NCBI GenBank assembly: GCA_040401595.1
Contig: JBBAOE010000004.1
Location: 62,001 to 126,000 of the forward strand
DNA length: 64,000 bases
Origin: RFPW01 sp040401595
GTDB taxonomy: Bacteria > Pseudomonadota > Gammaproteobacteria > Burkholderiales > Burkholderiaceae_E
Direction of reading: 5' to 3'
The notes under the pieces were generated by a model, which ran no database searches, had not been told where the DNA came from, and saw only the letters and a list, made by a program, of their open reading frames with translations. The stretch's first letter is position 1, and each line of letters starts with the position of its first letter. The position numbers were made by a program, and so were the translations under genes. Of this stretch, positions 8,340 through 16,306 are shown in pieces.

Positions 8340-9206
8340 TCAGCGAAAGACGACCGTCCGATGTCCATTGAGCAGCACGCGGTCCTCCAGGTGGTACTTC
8401 AAGGCCCGCGCCAAAACGGTCTTTTCGATATCCCGGCCATAGCGCACCAGATCCTCGGGAGCGTCATCGTGATCGATCCGGACCACATCCTGCTCGATGA
8501 TCGGCCCTTCATCCAGATCCTCGGTGACGTAATGGCTGGTTGCCCCGATCAGCTTGACCCCACGATCAAAGGCTTGATGGTAGGGCTTGGCCCCCGCAAA
8601 GCTGGGCAGAAAACTGTGGTGAATATTGATGATCCTGCCCGGGTAACGTCGGCAGACCGCCGGTGGCAGGATCTGCATATAGCGCGCAAGCACCATCAGA
8701 TCGGCCCCGGATTCCTGCACCAAGGCGTCGATGCGCTCAAAGGCAGCGTCCTTGTTGGCCCGGTCCACCGGGACATGATGAAACGTCAAGCCATGCCACT
8801 CCACGGTGCGACGCAGGTCTTCGTGGTTCGAGATCACGCAGGGGATGTCGCATTCCAGTTCGCCCGCGCTCCAGCGATAGAGCAGATCGACCAGACAATG
8901 ATCGATGCGACTCACCAGCACGACCATCCGCTTGCGACGCGCGGAATCCGACAAGTGCCATTGCATCCCGAAGCGTTGGGCAATCGGGGCGAACTCCTGC
9001 GCCATGGCTTGCGCCAGCGTCTCCGGGGCGATGGAGGCGCCCAGAATGACGTTGCGCATGAAAAACCGGCCCGTCGTGCGATCCGAATGGTGGTTCGCCT
9101 CGACAATCCACCCCCCCCGATCCGCCAAGAACTGGCTCACGGCGGCAACAATCCCCACGCCATCGGGGCAGGTCATGGTGATCGTCAACGTGCGTTCGGC
9201 TTGCAT
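8340..9206 (-). CDS. purU: Formyltetrahydrofolate deformylase
   Basis: PurU hydrolyses 10-formyltetrahydrofolate to formate and tetrahydrofolate, balancing the one-carbon pool. The 288-residue product has an N-terminal ACT domain (ITMTCPDGVGIVAAVSQFL) and a formyltransferase-fold domain with VLARYMQILPP, the catalytic Asn-His region RIINIHHSFLPSF near residue 195, and the Asp motif in TEDLDEGPIIEQDV. A GGAAG site lies 9 nt before ATG 9206. It is followed by gshA after 36 bp on the same strand. Cotranscription is possible but there is no functional link. Confidence 0.95.
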   Translation of the reverse strand: MQAERTLTITMTCPDGVGIVAAVSQFLADRGGWIVEANHHSDRTTGRFFMRNVILGASIAPETLAQAMAQEFAPIAQRFGMQWHLSDSARRKRMVVLVSRIDHCLVDLLYRWSAGELECDIPCVISNHEDLRRTVEWHGLTFHHVPVDRANKDAAFERIDALVQESGADLMVLARYMQILPPAVCRRYPGRIINIHHSFLPSFAGAKPYHQAFDRGVKLIGATSHYVTEDLDEGPIIEQDVVRIDHDDAPEDLVRYGRDIEKTVLARALKYHLEDRVLLNGHRTVVFR

Positions 9207-9597
9207 GGCATTCGACTTCCGCGATGGGCTTGGGGTGATGTTCGTGCGCGAGCCTAGCAGATCGTTTGCATCAGGCGTTACTTCGGCGCCCGTTGTATCC
9301 GAGGGGAATGCCCGCGCGCTGGCCTTGCGACGCGTGTCCCGCGGCCAAAAAAAACGGCGGAGCCTCCGTAAAGGCTCCGCCGTAGAAGCGCATCACTCAA
9401 CGCGCGCAGGAGACTAACCACGAACAAACAACAACCAAAATCGCCAGATCCCCCTCAGGGCGATCGAGCCCCTGTCCCCAAGCAGCCCCCCCGGATGATC
9501 AGGTCACAATGACACCCGGGAGCGGCTGCCAACGCGCACGACTGGGGACCGTCTGGCGCGCCCCGCCGCTTGAGCCAGCGGGGGGGGGGACAAACCC
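9207..9597. other. Intergenic region between purU and amtB
   Basis: These 391 bp hold the amtB terminator (9347-9382), any purU promoter, and a run of ten G at 9580-9589 immediately downstream of the amtB stop. I see no ORF with coding character and no clear -35/-10 pair for purU. Confidence 0.6.
9347..9382 (-). terminator. Rho-independent terminator of the torF-glnK-amtB operon
   Basis: On the minus strand, CGGCGGAGCC and GGCTCCGCCG pair perfectly. Adding one T-A pair gives an 11-bp stem with a 6-nt loop, followed at once by eight T. The T-run is present only in the minus-strand direction, so it stops transcription coming from amtB, about 215 nt past its stop codon. Confidence 0.88.
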
Positions 9598-11142
9598 TCA
9601 GGAGTGATAGGCCGACTCGCCGTGCGACGAAATATCGAGTCCTTCGCGTTCCTCGTCCTCGGCCACCCGCAAACCCACGACCATGTCGACGAGTTTGTAG
9701 GCAATGAGCGAGACCACCCCTGACCAGAGAATCGTCGTACCGACGGCCTGAGCCTGAATCCAGACCTGACCGGCAATCGAGTACTCCGGATTGACCGCGT
9801 TGGTGACGTAATCAAAGACGCCGGTCCCGCCCAGGGAAGGCGATGCGAAGACGCCTGTCAGCAAAGCGCCCAAGATGCCGCCGACGCCATGCACGCCAAA
9901 CACGTCCAGCGAATCATCGGCGCCGATCAGACGCTTGAGACCGTTCACACCCCACAGACACACGACACCGGCGAGCAAGCCGATCACGATGGCGCCCATC
10001 GGGCCGACAAAGCCGCACGCGGGGGTAATTGCGACGAGGCCAGCGACCGCGCCGGAGGCTGCGCCCAACATCGAGGGCTTGCCCTTGCTCATCCACTCCG
10101 CAAACGACCAGGCGACGGTCGCCGCAGCGGTCGCGACGAAGGTGTTGACAAAGGCCAGCGCGGCAACCCCGTTGGCTTCGAGGTTCGAGCCCACGTTGAA
10201 GCCAAACCAGCCCACCCAGAGCAGCGATGCCCCGATCATCGTGAACGCCAGCGAATGCGGCGCCATCGACTCACGGCCGTAGCCCAGACGCTTGCCGATC
10301 ATGAACGCGCCGACCAACCCAGCGATCCCGGCGTTGATATGCACCACCGTCCCACCAGCGAAATCCAGCGCGCCCTTGGCCCAGAGGAACCCGGCGTTCG
10401 CGGTCACCGCCTCCAGCGTTGCGGCATCGGTGATCGCATCTGGACCCGCCCAATACCAGACCATGTGCGCGATCGGAAGATAGGAGAAGGTGAACCAGAG
10501 GACACAGAAAAGCAGTGCTGCCGAGAACTTGATGCGCTCCGCAAAGGCACCGATGATGAGCGCCGGCGTAATGGCTGCAAAGGTGCACTGGAAGGCGATG
10601 AAGATCAGTTCCGGGATGTAGACGCCCTTGCTGAAAGTCGCGGCGACGGAATCGGGCGTTACCCCTTTGAGGAACATCTTGGCGTCGAGGGTTCCGATAA
10701 ACGCCCCGTCGCCACCAAAGGCCAGGGCATAGCCGTAAATCACCCAAAGCACCGTGATGACCGAGAAGATCATCATCGTTTGCATCAGAATCGACAGCAT
10801 GTTCTTCGAGCGCACCAAGCCACCGTAGAACAGTGAAAGCCCGGGGATCGTCATCAGGATCACCAGGATGGTCGCCACAATCATCCAGGCGGTATCGCCC
10901 TTGTTGGGCGCCGGGGGGGGCGCGGCTGCATCGGCAGCGGGCGCCTCAGGGGCGGCTTCGGCCTTGGCCACAGCCGCATCGGCCGGCTTGGCCTCTGCCG
11001 GCTTAGCCTCCGCCGATTTTGCGTCGTCAGCCGGGGCCGCCGCAGCGGCAGGGGTGGGCGCCTTGTCCTGCGCAACTGCGGGCAACCATGCCCCCAGGCC
11101 CAGGACCGCAGCCAGCAGCAGCGTCGAGAAGGTGCGTTTCAT
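9598..11142 (-). CDS. amtB: Ammonium transporter with signal peptide and Ala-rich leader
   Basis: AmtB forms a trimeric ammonium channel in the inner membrane and is blocked by GlnK. The 514-residue product starts with a signal peptide (about residues 1-25, cleavage after AVAQ-like sequence). A low-complexity Ala/Glu/Pro/Lys linker follows to about residue 80, then the Amt core: IPGLSLFYGGLVRSKN, the Phe-gate region FQCTFAAITPALI, GGTVVHINAGIAGLVGA with the first pore His, and FGVHGVGGILGALLTG with the second. An AGAGGA site precedes ATG 11142. It follows glnK by 78 bp. A C8 tract in the linker is a possible slippage site. Confidence 0.95.
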   Translation of the reverse strand: MKRTFSTLLLAAVLGLGAWLPAVAQDKAPTPAAAAAPADDAKSAEAKPAEAKPADAAVAKAEAAPEAPAADAAAPPPAPNKGDTAWMIVATILVILMTIPGLSLFYGGLVRSKNMLSILMQTMMIFSVITVLWVIYGYALAFGGDGAFIGTLDAKMFLKGVTPDSVAATFSKGVYIPELIFIAFQCTFAAITPALIIGAFAERIKFSAALLFCVLWFTFSYLPIAHMVWYWAGPDAITDAATLEAVTANAGFLWAKGALDFAGGTVVHINAGIAGLVGAFMIGKRLGYGRESMAPHSLAFTMIGASLLWVGWFGFNVGSNLEANGVAALAFVNTFVATAAATVAWSFAEWMSKGKPSMLGAASGAVAGLVAITPACGFVGPMGAIVIGLLAGVVCLWGVNGLKRLIGADDSLDVFGVHGVGGILGALLTGVFASPSLGGTGVFDYVTNAVNPEYSIAGQVWIQAQAVGTTILWSGVVSLIAYKLVDMVVGLRVAEDEEREGLDISSHGESAYHS

Positions 11143-11220
11143 GATTCGAAATCCTCTATTTTTCGGTCAAGGTGAGGTGCGGAGTTCGTCAGGGCGGGTG
11201 CCCGAAGCACCCGGCATGGT

Positions 11221-11559
11221 TCAGAGCGCGTCTTGGCCGGTCTCGCCGGTCCGGATACGAACCACCTGTTCCAGATCGAAGACAAAAATCTTTCCGTCAC
11301 CAATCTTTCCCGTGCGGGCCGACCCCTCGATTGCCTCGATCACGCGCTCGACCAGGTCATCCGAGACCGCGGCCTCGAGCTTGACCTTGGGCAAAAAATC
11401 CACCACATATTCCGCGCCGCGATACAACTCGGTATGGCCTTTCTGGCGGCCAAACCCTTTGACCTCGGTCACGGTGATGCCCTGAACGCCAATCGTGGAC
11501 AGGGCCTCTCGAACTTCGTCCAGCTTGAATGGCTTGATGATCGCAGTGATCAGTTTCAT
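11221..11559 (-). CDS. glnK: PII nitrogen regulatory protein GlnK
   Basis: This trimeric sensor of 2-oxoglutarate, ATP/ADP and (through uridylylation) glutamine gates AmtB. The 112-residue product matches PII throughout: MKLITAIIKPFKLDEVREAL, the T-loop GHTELYRGAEYVVDFLPK with the uridylylated Tyr at about residue 51, and ARTGKIGDGKIFVF. GGAGA lies 6 nt before ATG 11559. Position directly before amtB identifies it as GlnK rather than GlnB. Expression is probably nitrogen-controlled from the sigma-54 promoter upstream of the first gene of the operon. Confidence 0.96.
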   Translation of the reverse strand: MKLITAIIKPFKLDEVREALSTIGVQGITVTEVKGFGRQKGHTELYRGAEYVVDFLPKVKLEAAVSDDLVERVIEAIEGSARTGKIGDGKIFVFDLEQVVRIRTGETGQDAL

Positions 11560-11578
11560 GACGATTCTCCAGGCAAGG

Positions 11579-11600
11579 GTGGTCCGCTCGAGCGGACCAC
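11579..11600. promoter_or_regulatory. Perfect 22-bp palindrome between torF-like gene and glnK
   Basis: GTGGTCCGCTC and GAGCGGACCAC form an uninterrupted inverted repeat in the 63-bp gap between two cotranscribed genes. There is no T-run, so it is not a classical terminator. A stem-loop that stabilises or separates the upstream mRNA segment, or a protein-binding site, would fit. Confidence 0.6.
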
Positions 11601-11622
11601 GTTGCAGTCAGGGATGAAAGAC

Positions 11623-12468
11623 TTAGAAGGTTTTACCAAGTGAGAGCACAAGCGAGGTCTTCCCGGCGGACTTCGCAGCCGCGAGATCGGTGGCGAAGTA
11701 CCCTTTCTCCGTCGTGCCGTAGACGGCGACGGTGCCAATGAAGCCGCCACCCACGTCCATGCCCGCACTCAACTTGAAATCACCCACGGTCTTGGGGAGC
11801 GCAGCGCCACCCGCATCCGCGGCCAGCGTGAGCGCGCTTTGCTTGTTGTTCTTGAGGCTCAGCAGGCCGTAGTGGGCGCCAACGGTAATGCCGTTGAATT
11901 CCTGCGAAAAGCTCAGGTCGAGATACGTGGTGCCATCCGTTTTCTTCGGTGCGCCGAGAAGTGCAGCCGTCTTGAAATAATCCCCGGTGGCGTAGAAGAG
12001 CTTGCCTGAAAACGGCCCGTAGGTCAGGCCGCCATAGATTTCGGTGTTATCCACCTTTTTGCCCTGCGCAGTCGTGATGGGCGATGTGTAGTCTTTGCCG
12101 CTCTTGGCGTACATATAGTGCAGAACGCCGACGTCATAGCCGAGGTCCTTCATGAGTTCGCCCTTGTATCCGCCATAAAGGTCGGTTTCCAGGCTGGCGC
12201 CGTTATAGAGCGCCTGGGCAACGTTGGAGTTCCAGTTGCCGAGATAAAACCCCGAAGCATGAGCGACATCAAAACCACCCTGGAACGCCGGGCCATAGTT
12301 GGTTTGGGTGAAGCCCCGGAACCGATAGTCCGAGATCAGGGTGGCATTGCCGGTGACAGTCCAGTCGGGCGTGGGCGCAGCCGCTGGCGCTGCGGTTTGT
12401 GCCAGCGCGCTCAAGGACAGCGCACTCAATACGGCGGCCAAACTGACAGAAATCATGGTCTTATTCAT
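11623..12468 (-). CDS. TorF-like outer-membrane protein of the glnK-amtB operon
   Basis: Starting at ATG 12468 (GGAGA 6-7 nt upstream) gives 281 residues with a signal peptide MNKTMISVSLAAVLSAL..ALAQ. The mature part has an alternating beta-strand pattern: SDYRFRGFTQTNYGPAFQGG near residue 50, and a final strand ending in Phe (SLGKTF), the usual end of an outer-membrane barrel. It matches the conserved family (TIGR02001/TorF-like) that sits next to PII and ammonium transporter genes in betaproteobacteria. A role in passage of nitrogen compounds across the outer membrane is inferred from context only. It is the first gene of the operon. Confidence 0.82.
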   Translation of the reverse strand: MNKTMISVSLAAVLSALSLSALAQTAAPAAAPTPDWTVTGNATLISDYRFRGFTQTNYGPAFQGGFDVAHASGFYLGNWNSNVAQALYNGASLETDLYGGYKGELMKDLGYDVGVLHYMYAKSGKDYTSPITTAQGKKVDNTEIYGGLTYGPFSGKLFYATGDYFKTAALLGAPKKTDGTTYLDLSFSQEFNGITVGAHYGLLSLKNNKQSALTLAADAGGAALPKTVGDFKLSAGMDVGGGFIGTVAVYGTTEKGYFATDLAAAKSAGKTSLVLSLGKTF

Positions 12469-12551
12469 TGGAAAATCTCCTGTTAATACAAATGACGCAA
12501 ATGCTCGACACCAACATAAAGTGACGGCAGCCTTGTGACGGGCCAAGTTGA

Positions 12552-12567
12552 TGCACGACCCATGCCA
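12552..12567 (-). promoter_or_regulatory. Sigma-54 (-24/-12) promoter of torF-glnK-amtB
   Basis: Minus-strand TGGCATGGGTCGTGCA matches the consensus TGGCACG-N4-TTGCW at 10 of 12 fixed positions, with the GG and GC dinucleotides at the obligatory spacing. It predicts a transcript start near 12540 and a 5' leader of about 70 nt before ATG 12468. Confidence 0.7.
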
Positions 12568-12674
12568 GCGCAAAGATTGGGCGGGCGAAGTGCCGTGACG
12601 CTTTCTCATCGCGGTGTTGTCGCTTGTCAAGGCTCACCACCCGGCCGGTTAAAAAGCCCGGCCATGGTGCGCGC

Positions 12675-12714
12675 AGCACCGATTTGGTGCAAGTGCACGC
12701 ATCGATGCTTGCAC
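12675..12714. promoter_or_regulatory. Two NtrC-type dyads upstream of the sigma-54 promoter
   Basis: GCACC-GATTT-GGTGC at 12676-12690 is a perfect dyad matching the NtrC consensus GCAC..GTGC with correct spacing. Adjacent to it, at 12693-12714, GTGCA and TGCAC flank GCATCGATGC in a 22-bp near-palindrome with one mismatched pair. They lie about 110-160 bp upstream of the -12 element, the usual enhancer distance. Confidence 0.65.
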
Positions 12715-12837
12715 GGCCCAGGAAAAACCACCCCGGACGGGGTTCGAACACCAAAACACGGTTGGATAACGGCCCGTGTGTGCGGCGTGACGTCTGATTC
12801 GGAGTCGCTTCGCGGCTCGTGCTAGACTCGATTCACC

Positions 12838-13173
12838 ATGGATCGACAAGCGTTTTTCGACGATTTGCAGCATCGCGTGCTGGGGCTGTTGCGCTCCGGG
12901 CCCGCCGCAGATCTGGAGCGCAACTTGAAGGCCCTGCTCGCGCAGGCCTTTCAGCGTCTCGAACTGGTCACCCGCGAAGAGTTCGACCTGCAGCGCGAAT
13001 TGCTGGCCCGCACCCGCGACAAGCTCGACGCCCTCGAAGCGCAAATTCGACACCTCGAAGCCCGCCAGCACACGGGGCACCAAGGCCACCCGGATTCGTC
13101 GAGTGATCCCATGGCGTCCTCAGAGAATCCTTCGACGACCCACAGACGACCCCCGGACAACCCGCAGCACTGA
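12838..13173 (+). CDS. ubiK: Ubiquinone biosynthesis accessory factor UbiK (BMFP/YqiC family)
   Basis: The 111-residue protein has an amphipathic N-terminal helix (MDRQAFFDDLQHRVLGLL), then the core NLKALLAQAFQRLELVTREEFDLQ and a heptad-patterned coiled coil (LLARTRDKLDALEAQIRHLE). This is the arrangement of UbiK, which helps assemble the aerobic ubiquinone synthesis complex at the membrane. The C-terminal 35 residues are a polar, low-complexity tail. Adjacent downstream comM is the common gene order in betaproteobacteria. Confidence 0.85.
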   Translation: MDRQAFFDDLQHRVLGLLRSGPAADLERNLKALLAQAFQRLELVTREEFDLQRELLARTRDKLDALEAQIRHLEARQHTGHQGHPDSSSDPMASSENPSTTHRRPPDNPQH

Positions 13174-13215
13174 CACCGCGACACGCGCCCCAAGCGCCCG
13201 TGGTCTGGAGCTTCC

Positions 13216-14847
13216 ATGGCGTTGGCAATCGTTCATAGTCGCGCGCTGGTCGGTAGCAGTGCCCCTGCGGTGACGGTCGAAGTCCATCTGGCCAATGGCT
13301 TGCCGAGCTTCCAGATCGTCGGTCTGCCCGACGCCGAAGTCCGTGAATCCCGAGAACGCGTGCGGGCTGCGCTCCAACAGGCTGGCTTTCACTTCCCCAC
13401 GCGTCGAATCACCGTCAATCTGGCCCCGGCCGATCTGCCCAAGCGGTCCGGGCGACTCGACTTGCCGATCGCGCTCGGGATTCTCGTTGCCAGCGACCAA
13501 TTGCCGGCGGGTGCGTTGAACAAACTCGAGTGCGTGGGCGAACTCTCCCTGTCGGGTGAACTGCGGGCGAGCGGGCGGGGCGCATTGGCAATCGCGCTCG
13601 CCAACCGCCGCGACCCGGCTGGGCGCGCCCTGCTGCTGCCGCACCACGATGCCGACGAAGCCCGACTGGCCCAAACCGTTCTGAACCGCGTGGACCCGAT
13701 CGGGGTCTCGACCACCGCGCCGGCAGACCTGCCGGCGCCCATTGTGGGCCTCGGATCGCTGGCTGACGCGGCCCGCTTTCTGCGTGGAGAATTCGGCGCC
13801 AGCCCGACCCCTGGCCCCGCGACCAGCCCCTGGCCCCCGAGCGCCCCCGGGTTGGCGGGAGTGGCGGCGGCCAGTAAGCTCCTCGGGCCCGAACTCCTCG
13901 GGCCTGAGGACGTTGATCTGGCGGACGTCCGTGGTCAGTGCGCCGCCAAACGGGCGCTCGAAATTGCCGCCGTGGGTGGCCATGCCCTGTTGCTCAGCGG
14001 CCCACCCGGTGCCGGGAAATCCATGCTGGCCCATCGCCTCGCGAGCATCCTACCCCCCATGACCGATGGGGAAGCGCTGGAGTCGGCCGCGCTGGCCAGC
14101 CTGGCCGGTGCGTTTGATCCCCGTCACTTCGGCCGGCGACCGGTACGCAGCCCCCACCACTCCGCCACGATGGCAGCACTCATTGGCGGTGGCCAGGATC
14201 CGCGACCCGGCGAAATATCGCTGGCCCACCATGGCCTGTTGTTTCTCGATGAACTCCTCGAATGGCGGCCCACCACGCTCGATGCCCTGCGGGAACCGAT
14301 CGAGACCGGTTCGGTTCAGATCGCAAGAGCCGGGCGCCGGGCCCAGTTTCCAGCCCGGTTCCAGCTCATTGCAGCGACCAATCCCTGCCCTTGTGGCTTT
14401 CTCGGCACGCCTCGGTGCGCGTGCGCGAGCGATCGGATCCAGCGTTACCGGGCACGCCTGTCCGCACCACTGCTGGACCGGATCGATCTGTGTGTGAACG
14501 TCGCCGCGCAAGCACCAGCCGCCTTGCTGGCACCGCGCACCGGTGAATCGAGCCGCAGCGTTCGGGAGCGGGTCACACGGGCGCGGCAACGCCAGGCGCA
14601 TCGACAAACCGTCCCCAACGCCTGGCTTTCTCCCACGGCCCTCGACCAGCACTGCCACACCAGCGACAAAGCCCGGGCACTGCTGGCGCAATCCATCACG
14701 CGTCTCGGGCTGTCGGGCCGTGGCGTACATCGGGTCTTGCGAGTCGCGCGCTCCATCGCCGATTTAGCGGAGCGCGACGGGCTCGAATTCGAACATGTGG
14801 CCGAAGCGATTGCGCTGCGAATTCCGACCCCGGCCAAGGGCGCCTAG
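13216..14847 (+). CDS. comM: ComM/YifB family Mg-chelatase-like AAA+ ATPase
   Basis: ComM is a hexameric helicase that promotes branch migration during integration of transformed DNA. The 543-residue product starts MALAIVHSRALVG, has the Lon-protease-like N-terminal domain (GLPDAEVRESRERVRAAL), Walker A GPPGAGKSML near residue 262, Walker B LLFLDELLEW, and the zinc-binding insert NPCPCGF...CACASDRIQRY. The C-terminal Mg_chelatase_C part includes SGRGVHRVLRVARSIADL. With dprA in the same window it indicates a transformation-type recombination capacity. It ends 4 bp into the convergent paiB remnant. Confidence 0.93.
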   Translation: MALAIVHSRALVGSSAPAVTVEVHLANGLPSFQIVGLPDAEVRESRERVRAALQQAGFHFPTRRITVNLAPADLPKRSGRLDLPIALGILVASDQLPAGALNKLECVGELSLSGELRASGRGALAIALANRRDPAGRALLLPHHDADEARLAQTVLNRVDPIGVSTTAPADLPAPIVGLGSLADAARFLRGEFGASPTPGPATSPWPPSAPGLAGVAAASKLLGPELLGPEDVDLADVRGQCAAKRALEIAAVGGHALLLSGPPGAGKSMLAHRLASILPPMTDGEALESAALASLAGAFDPRHFGRRPVRSPHHSATMAALIGGGQDPRPGEISLAHHGLLFLDELLEWRPTTLDALREPIETGSVQIARAGRRAQFPARFQLIAATNPCPCGFLGTPRCACASDRIQRYRARLSAPLLDRIDLCVNVAAQAPAALLAPRTGESSRSVRERVTRARQRQAHRQTVPNAWLSPTALDQHCHTSDKARALLAQSITRLGLSGRGVHRVLRVARSIADLAERDGLEFEHVAEAIALRIPTPAKGA

Positions 14848-15337
14848 CGGGGCTTGGAACCGGGCGGGACACTCGCGCGTGCCGTCCAGTGCGCAAGCGC
14901 CCGAGACCCGGGATCGGGACACTCGCCCAACAGGCGCTCGACGCCAGACCGATCCTCTGCCGTACGATTCTGACTGAGCTTGAACTTTCCGCGCAGGCTC
15001 GTGAGTGGAATTTCCAGGCAGACGATCGCCGCCAGCATCGAATCCACATCGGCTGGCGGCGCACCCGTCACCGCCCACGGGCGATCCCGTTGCGCCTCGC
15101 GCCAGTCCGTCAGTCGACTGACGGTGGCATAGGCCGCCTCCGGCGCCAGGATGCGCAGCGCACCACGGGCCTCCACGACCGCTTAGTTCCAAGTCGGAAC
15201 GACCCGGCCATGCTTCGCCTTGGACGGATACGCGCTGGGCGAGACATCGGCATTGGGGCCCTGAAAGACGACCAAAACCGAACGCTGCGCCGCCCCCCGG
15301 GTCGGCACCCTGCCAGACCGGGTTGGCACGGGCCACA
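14844..15337 (-). pseudogene. paiB-like FMN-binding regulator remnant (broken)
   Basis: Fragments of a PaiB-family protein lie in two frames. HVARANPVW occurs in one frame. After a shift near a G6 run at about 15296-15301, SVLVVFQGP and SPSAYPSKAKHGRVVPTWN continue in the next. Where intact homologues read WNYAVVEARG, this copy has a TAA stop (plus-strand tta at 15183-15185), after which the same frame continues as AVVEARGALRILAPE and a normal C-terminal half (RPWAVTGAPPAD, LTSLRGKFKLSQNR). The N-terminal roughly 60 residues are missing. One frameshift, one nonsense codon and an N-terminal loss make it a decayed gene. Confidence 0.85.
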
Positions 15338-15372
15338 TGGGGTCGTTCGGAAAATCCGCAATCGGTTCGGTT

Positions 15373-15849
15373 TCAGTCGTGCGCTGGCGGCGCCCGCTCG
15401 GGATGGTGCTCGCCCAAGGGAGCGTCCAACCACCAATCTCGGCGATTATCGCCCGAGGCGGTGCGCACCAACCCCCCGCCGTGCGCGCGAAAACCCCAGG
15501 GCTTGGTGTTCTGCGCACGATGGAAAAACAACGTCCAGACCTCGGTCAGCGAATCGGGCAACAGGACCCGATGAAAGCTGGAACCCCACAACCAGTTGAA
15601 ACGCCGCACGGTGCGCGTGCGGTGATCGAGTTGCTCTTGGTAGTAGCCTGCCAGAACGATCGACCCAGCCCAAGGCCAGGGGTGATCGTGCAGACCCCGA
15701 TCGGGGTCGCTACCGACAAACCGATGCAGGTAGCAGCGAACGCCCGCCCAGGTGCCCAGGTAATAGCGTTCCAGATAGGGGATTCCGCCATCGCTGATGA
15801 CGCGCAAGCGGCGGCGACCCGCCCATCGGTACAGCAGGCGTCGAATCAT
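15373..15849 (-). CDS. Cupin-like conserved hypothetical protein
   Basis: The 158-residue product has conserved-looking blocks ERYYLGTW, YLHRFVGSDPDRGLHDHPW and AGYYQEQL, and WTLFFHRAQNTKPWGF toward the end. The HDHPW motif and alternating strand pattern suggest a small beta-barrel (cupin-like) fold with a metal site, but this is inference. I do not recognise a characterised family. No clear Shine-Dalgarno precedes ATG 15849. It lies immediately upstream of the paiB remnant and its last residues may include sequence fused during that gene's decay. Confidence 0.6.
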   Translation of the reverse strand: MIRRLLYRWAGRRRLRVISDGGIPYLERYYLGTWAGVRCYLHRFVGSDPDRGLHDHPWPWAGSIVLAGYYQEQLDHRTRTVRRFNWLWGSSFHRVLLPDSLTEVWTLFFHRAQNTKPWGFRAHGGGLVRTASGDNRRDWWLDAPLGEHHPERAPPAHD

Positions 15850-15976
15850 CGGGGGGTCAAATTCCTAACCTGCGGTTGGGGATTTCAGAGTGGTTGGCGG
15901 GAGAATGTCCAGCCGAAAATGGTACCGTTTGGACCATCGCGTTGCTTGTAATAAATATGATTTTTGCGGAGATTTT

Positions 15977-16306
15977 ATGGAAGCACCAGCGTCCATCATC
16001 GAATTTGCGGCCTACGAAAAACGCCTCTGGTCCATCAGTACGCAACTTGATCCCCGTGAGCGTTCGCTCGTGTTGCGCTTTGCCCAGGATCTGCTCATGC
16101 TCGGCATGGATCTGCATTCTGCGCCCCATTGTCCAACGACCGACGACCTTGAGGAAATCCCGCTGCAACTTGCGGGTGAGAGCGGTTCCGACCTCGGCTC
16201 GAATCCCGGTTTCGAGGTAGACCCTGGGGGCCACTTTGAAGGCGGCGATCCCTTTGAAGGCAGCGATGCGCTGGATGGCCTCAGACTATTCCACCAAACG
16301 CACTGA
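15977..16306 (+). CDS. Small acidic protein of unknown function
   Basis: Starting at ATG 15977 (GGAG 5 nt upstream) gives 109 residues. The first 45 are helix-forming (MEAPASIIEFAAYEKRLW, RSLVLRFAQDLLMLG). The rest is acidic and Gly/Asp rich, with two similar units GGHFEGGDPFEGSD. The upstream DNA at 15941-15975 is strikingly AT-rich (TTGCTTGTAATAAATATGAT) and probably holds its promoter. The last 21 bp overlap the 3' end of the convergent lipoprotein gene. No family recognised. Confidence 0.55.
   Translation: MEAPASIIEFAAYEKRLWSISTQLDPRERSLVLRFAQDLLMLGMDLHSAPHCPTTDDLEEIPLQLAGESGSDLGSNPGFEVDPGGHFEGGDPFEGSDALDGLRLFHQTH

Larger units (their letters stand above)
12469..12837. other. Divergent intergenic region, torF-like gene / ubiK
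   Basis: These 369 bp carry the sigma-54 promoter and NtrC-type sites for the minus-strand operon, and must also carry the ubiK promoter. A TAGACT hexamer shortly before the ubiK ATG is a possible -10 without a convincing -35. A short CCCC-GGAC-GGGG hairpin at about 12731-12742 has no assigned role. Confidence 0.5.

Noticed and set aside
12527..12546. A second sigma-54-like sequence (TTGGCCCG...GGCTGC on the minus strand)
   Set aside because: The GG and GC dinucleotides are one base too far apart. The better element at 12552-12567 has exact spacing.
12725..12765. tRNA-like stretch with GGTTCGAAC
   Set aside because: The T-stem does not pair on either strand and no acceptor or anticodon arms can be built around it.
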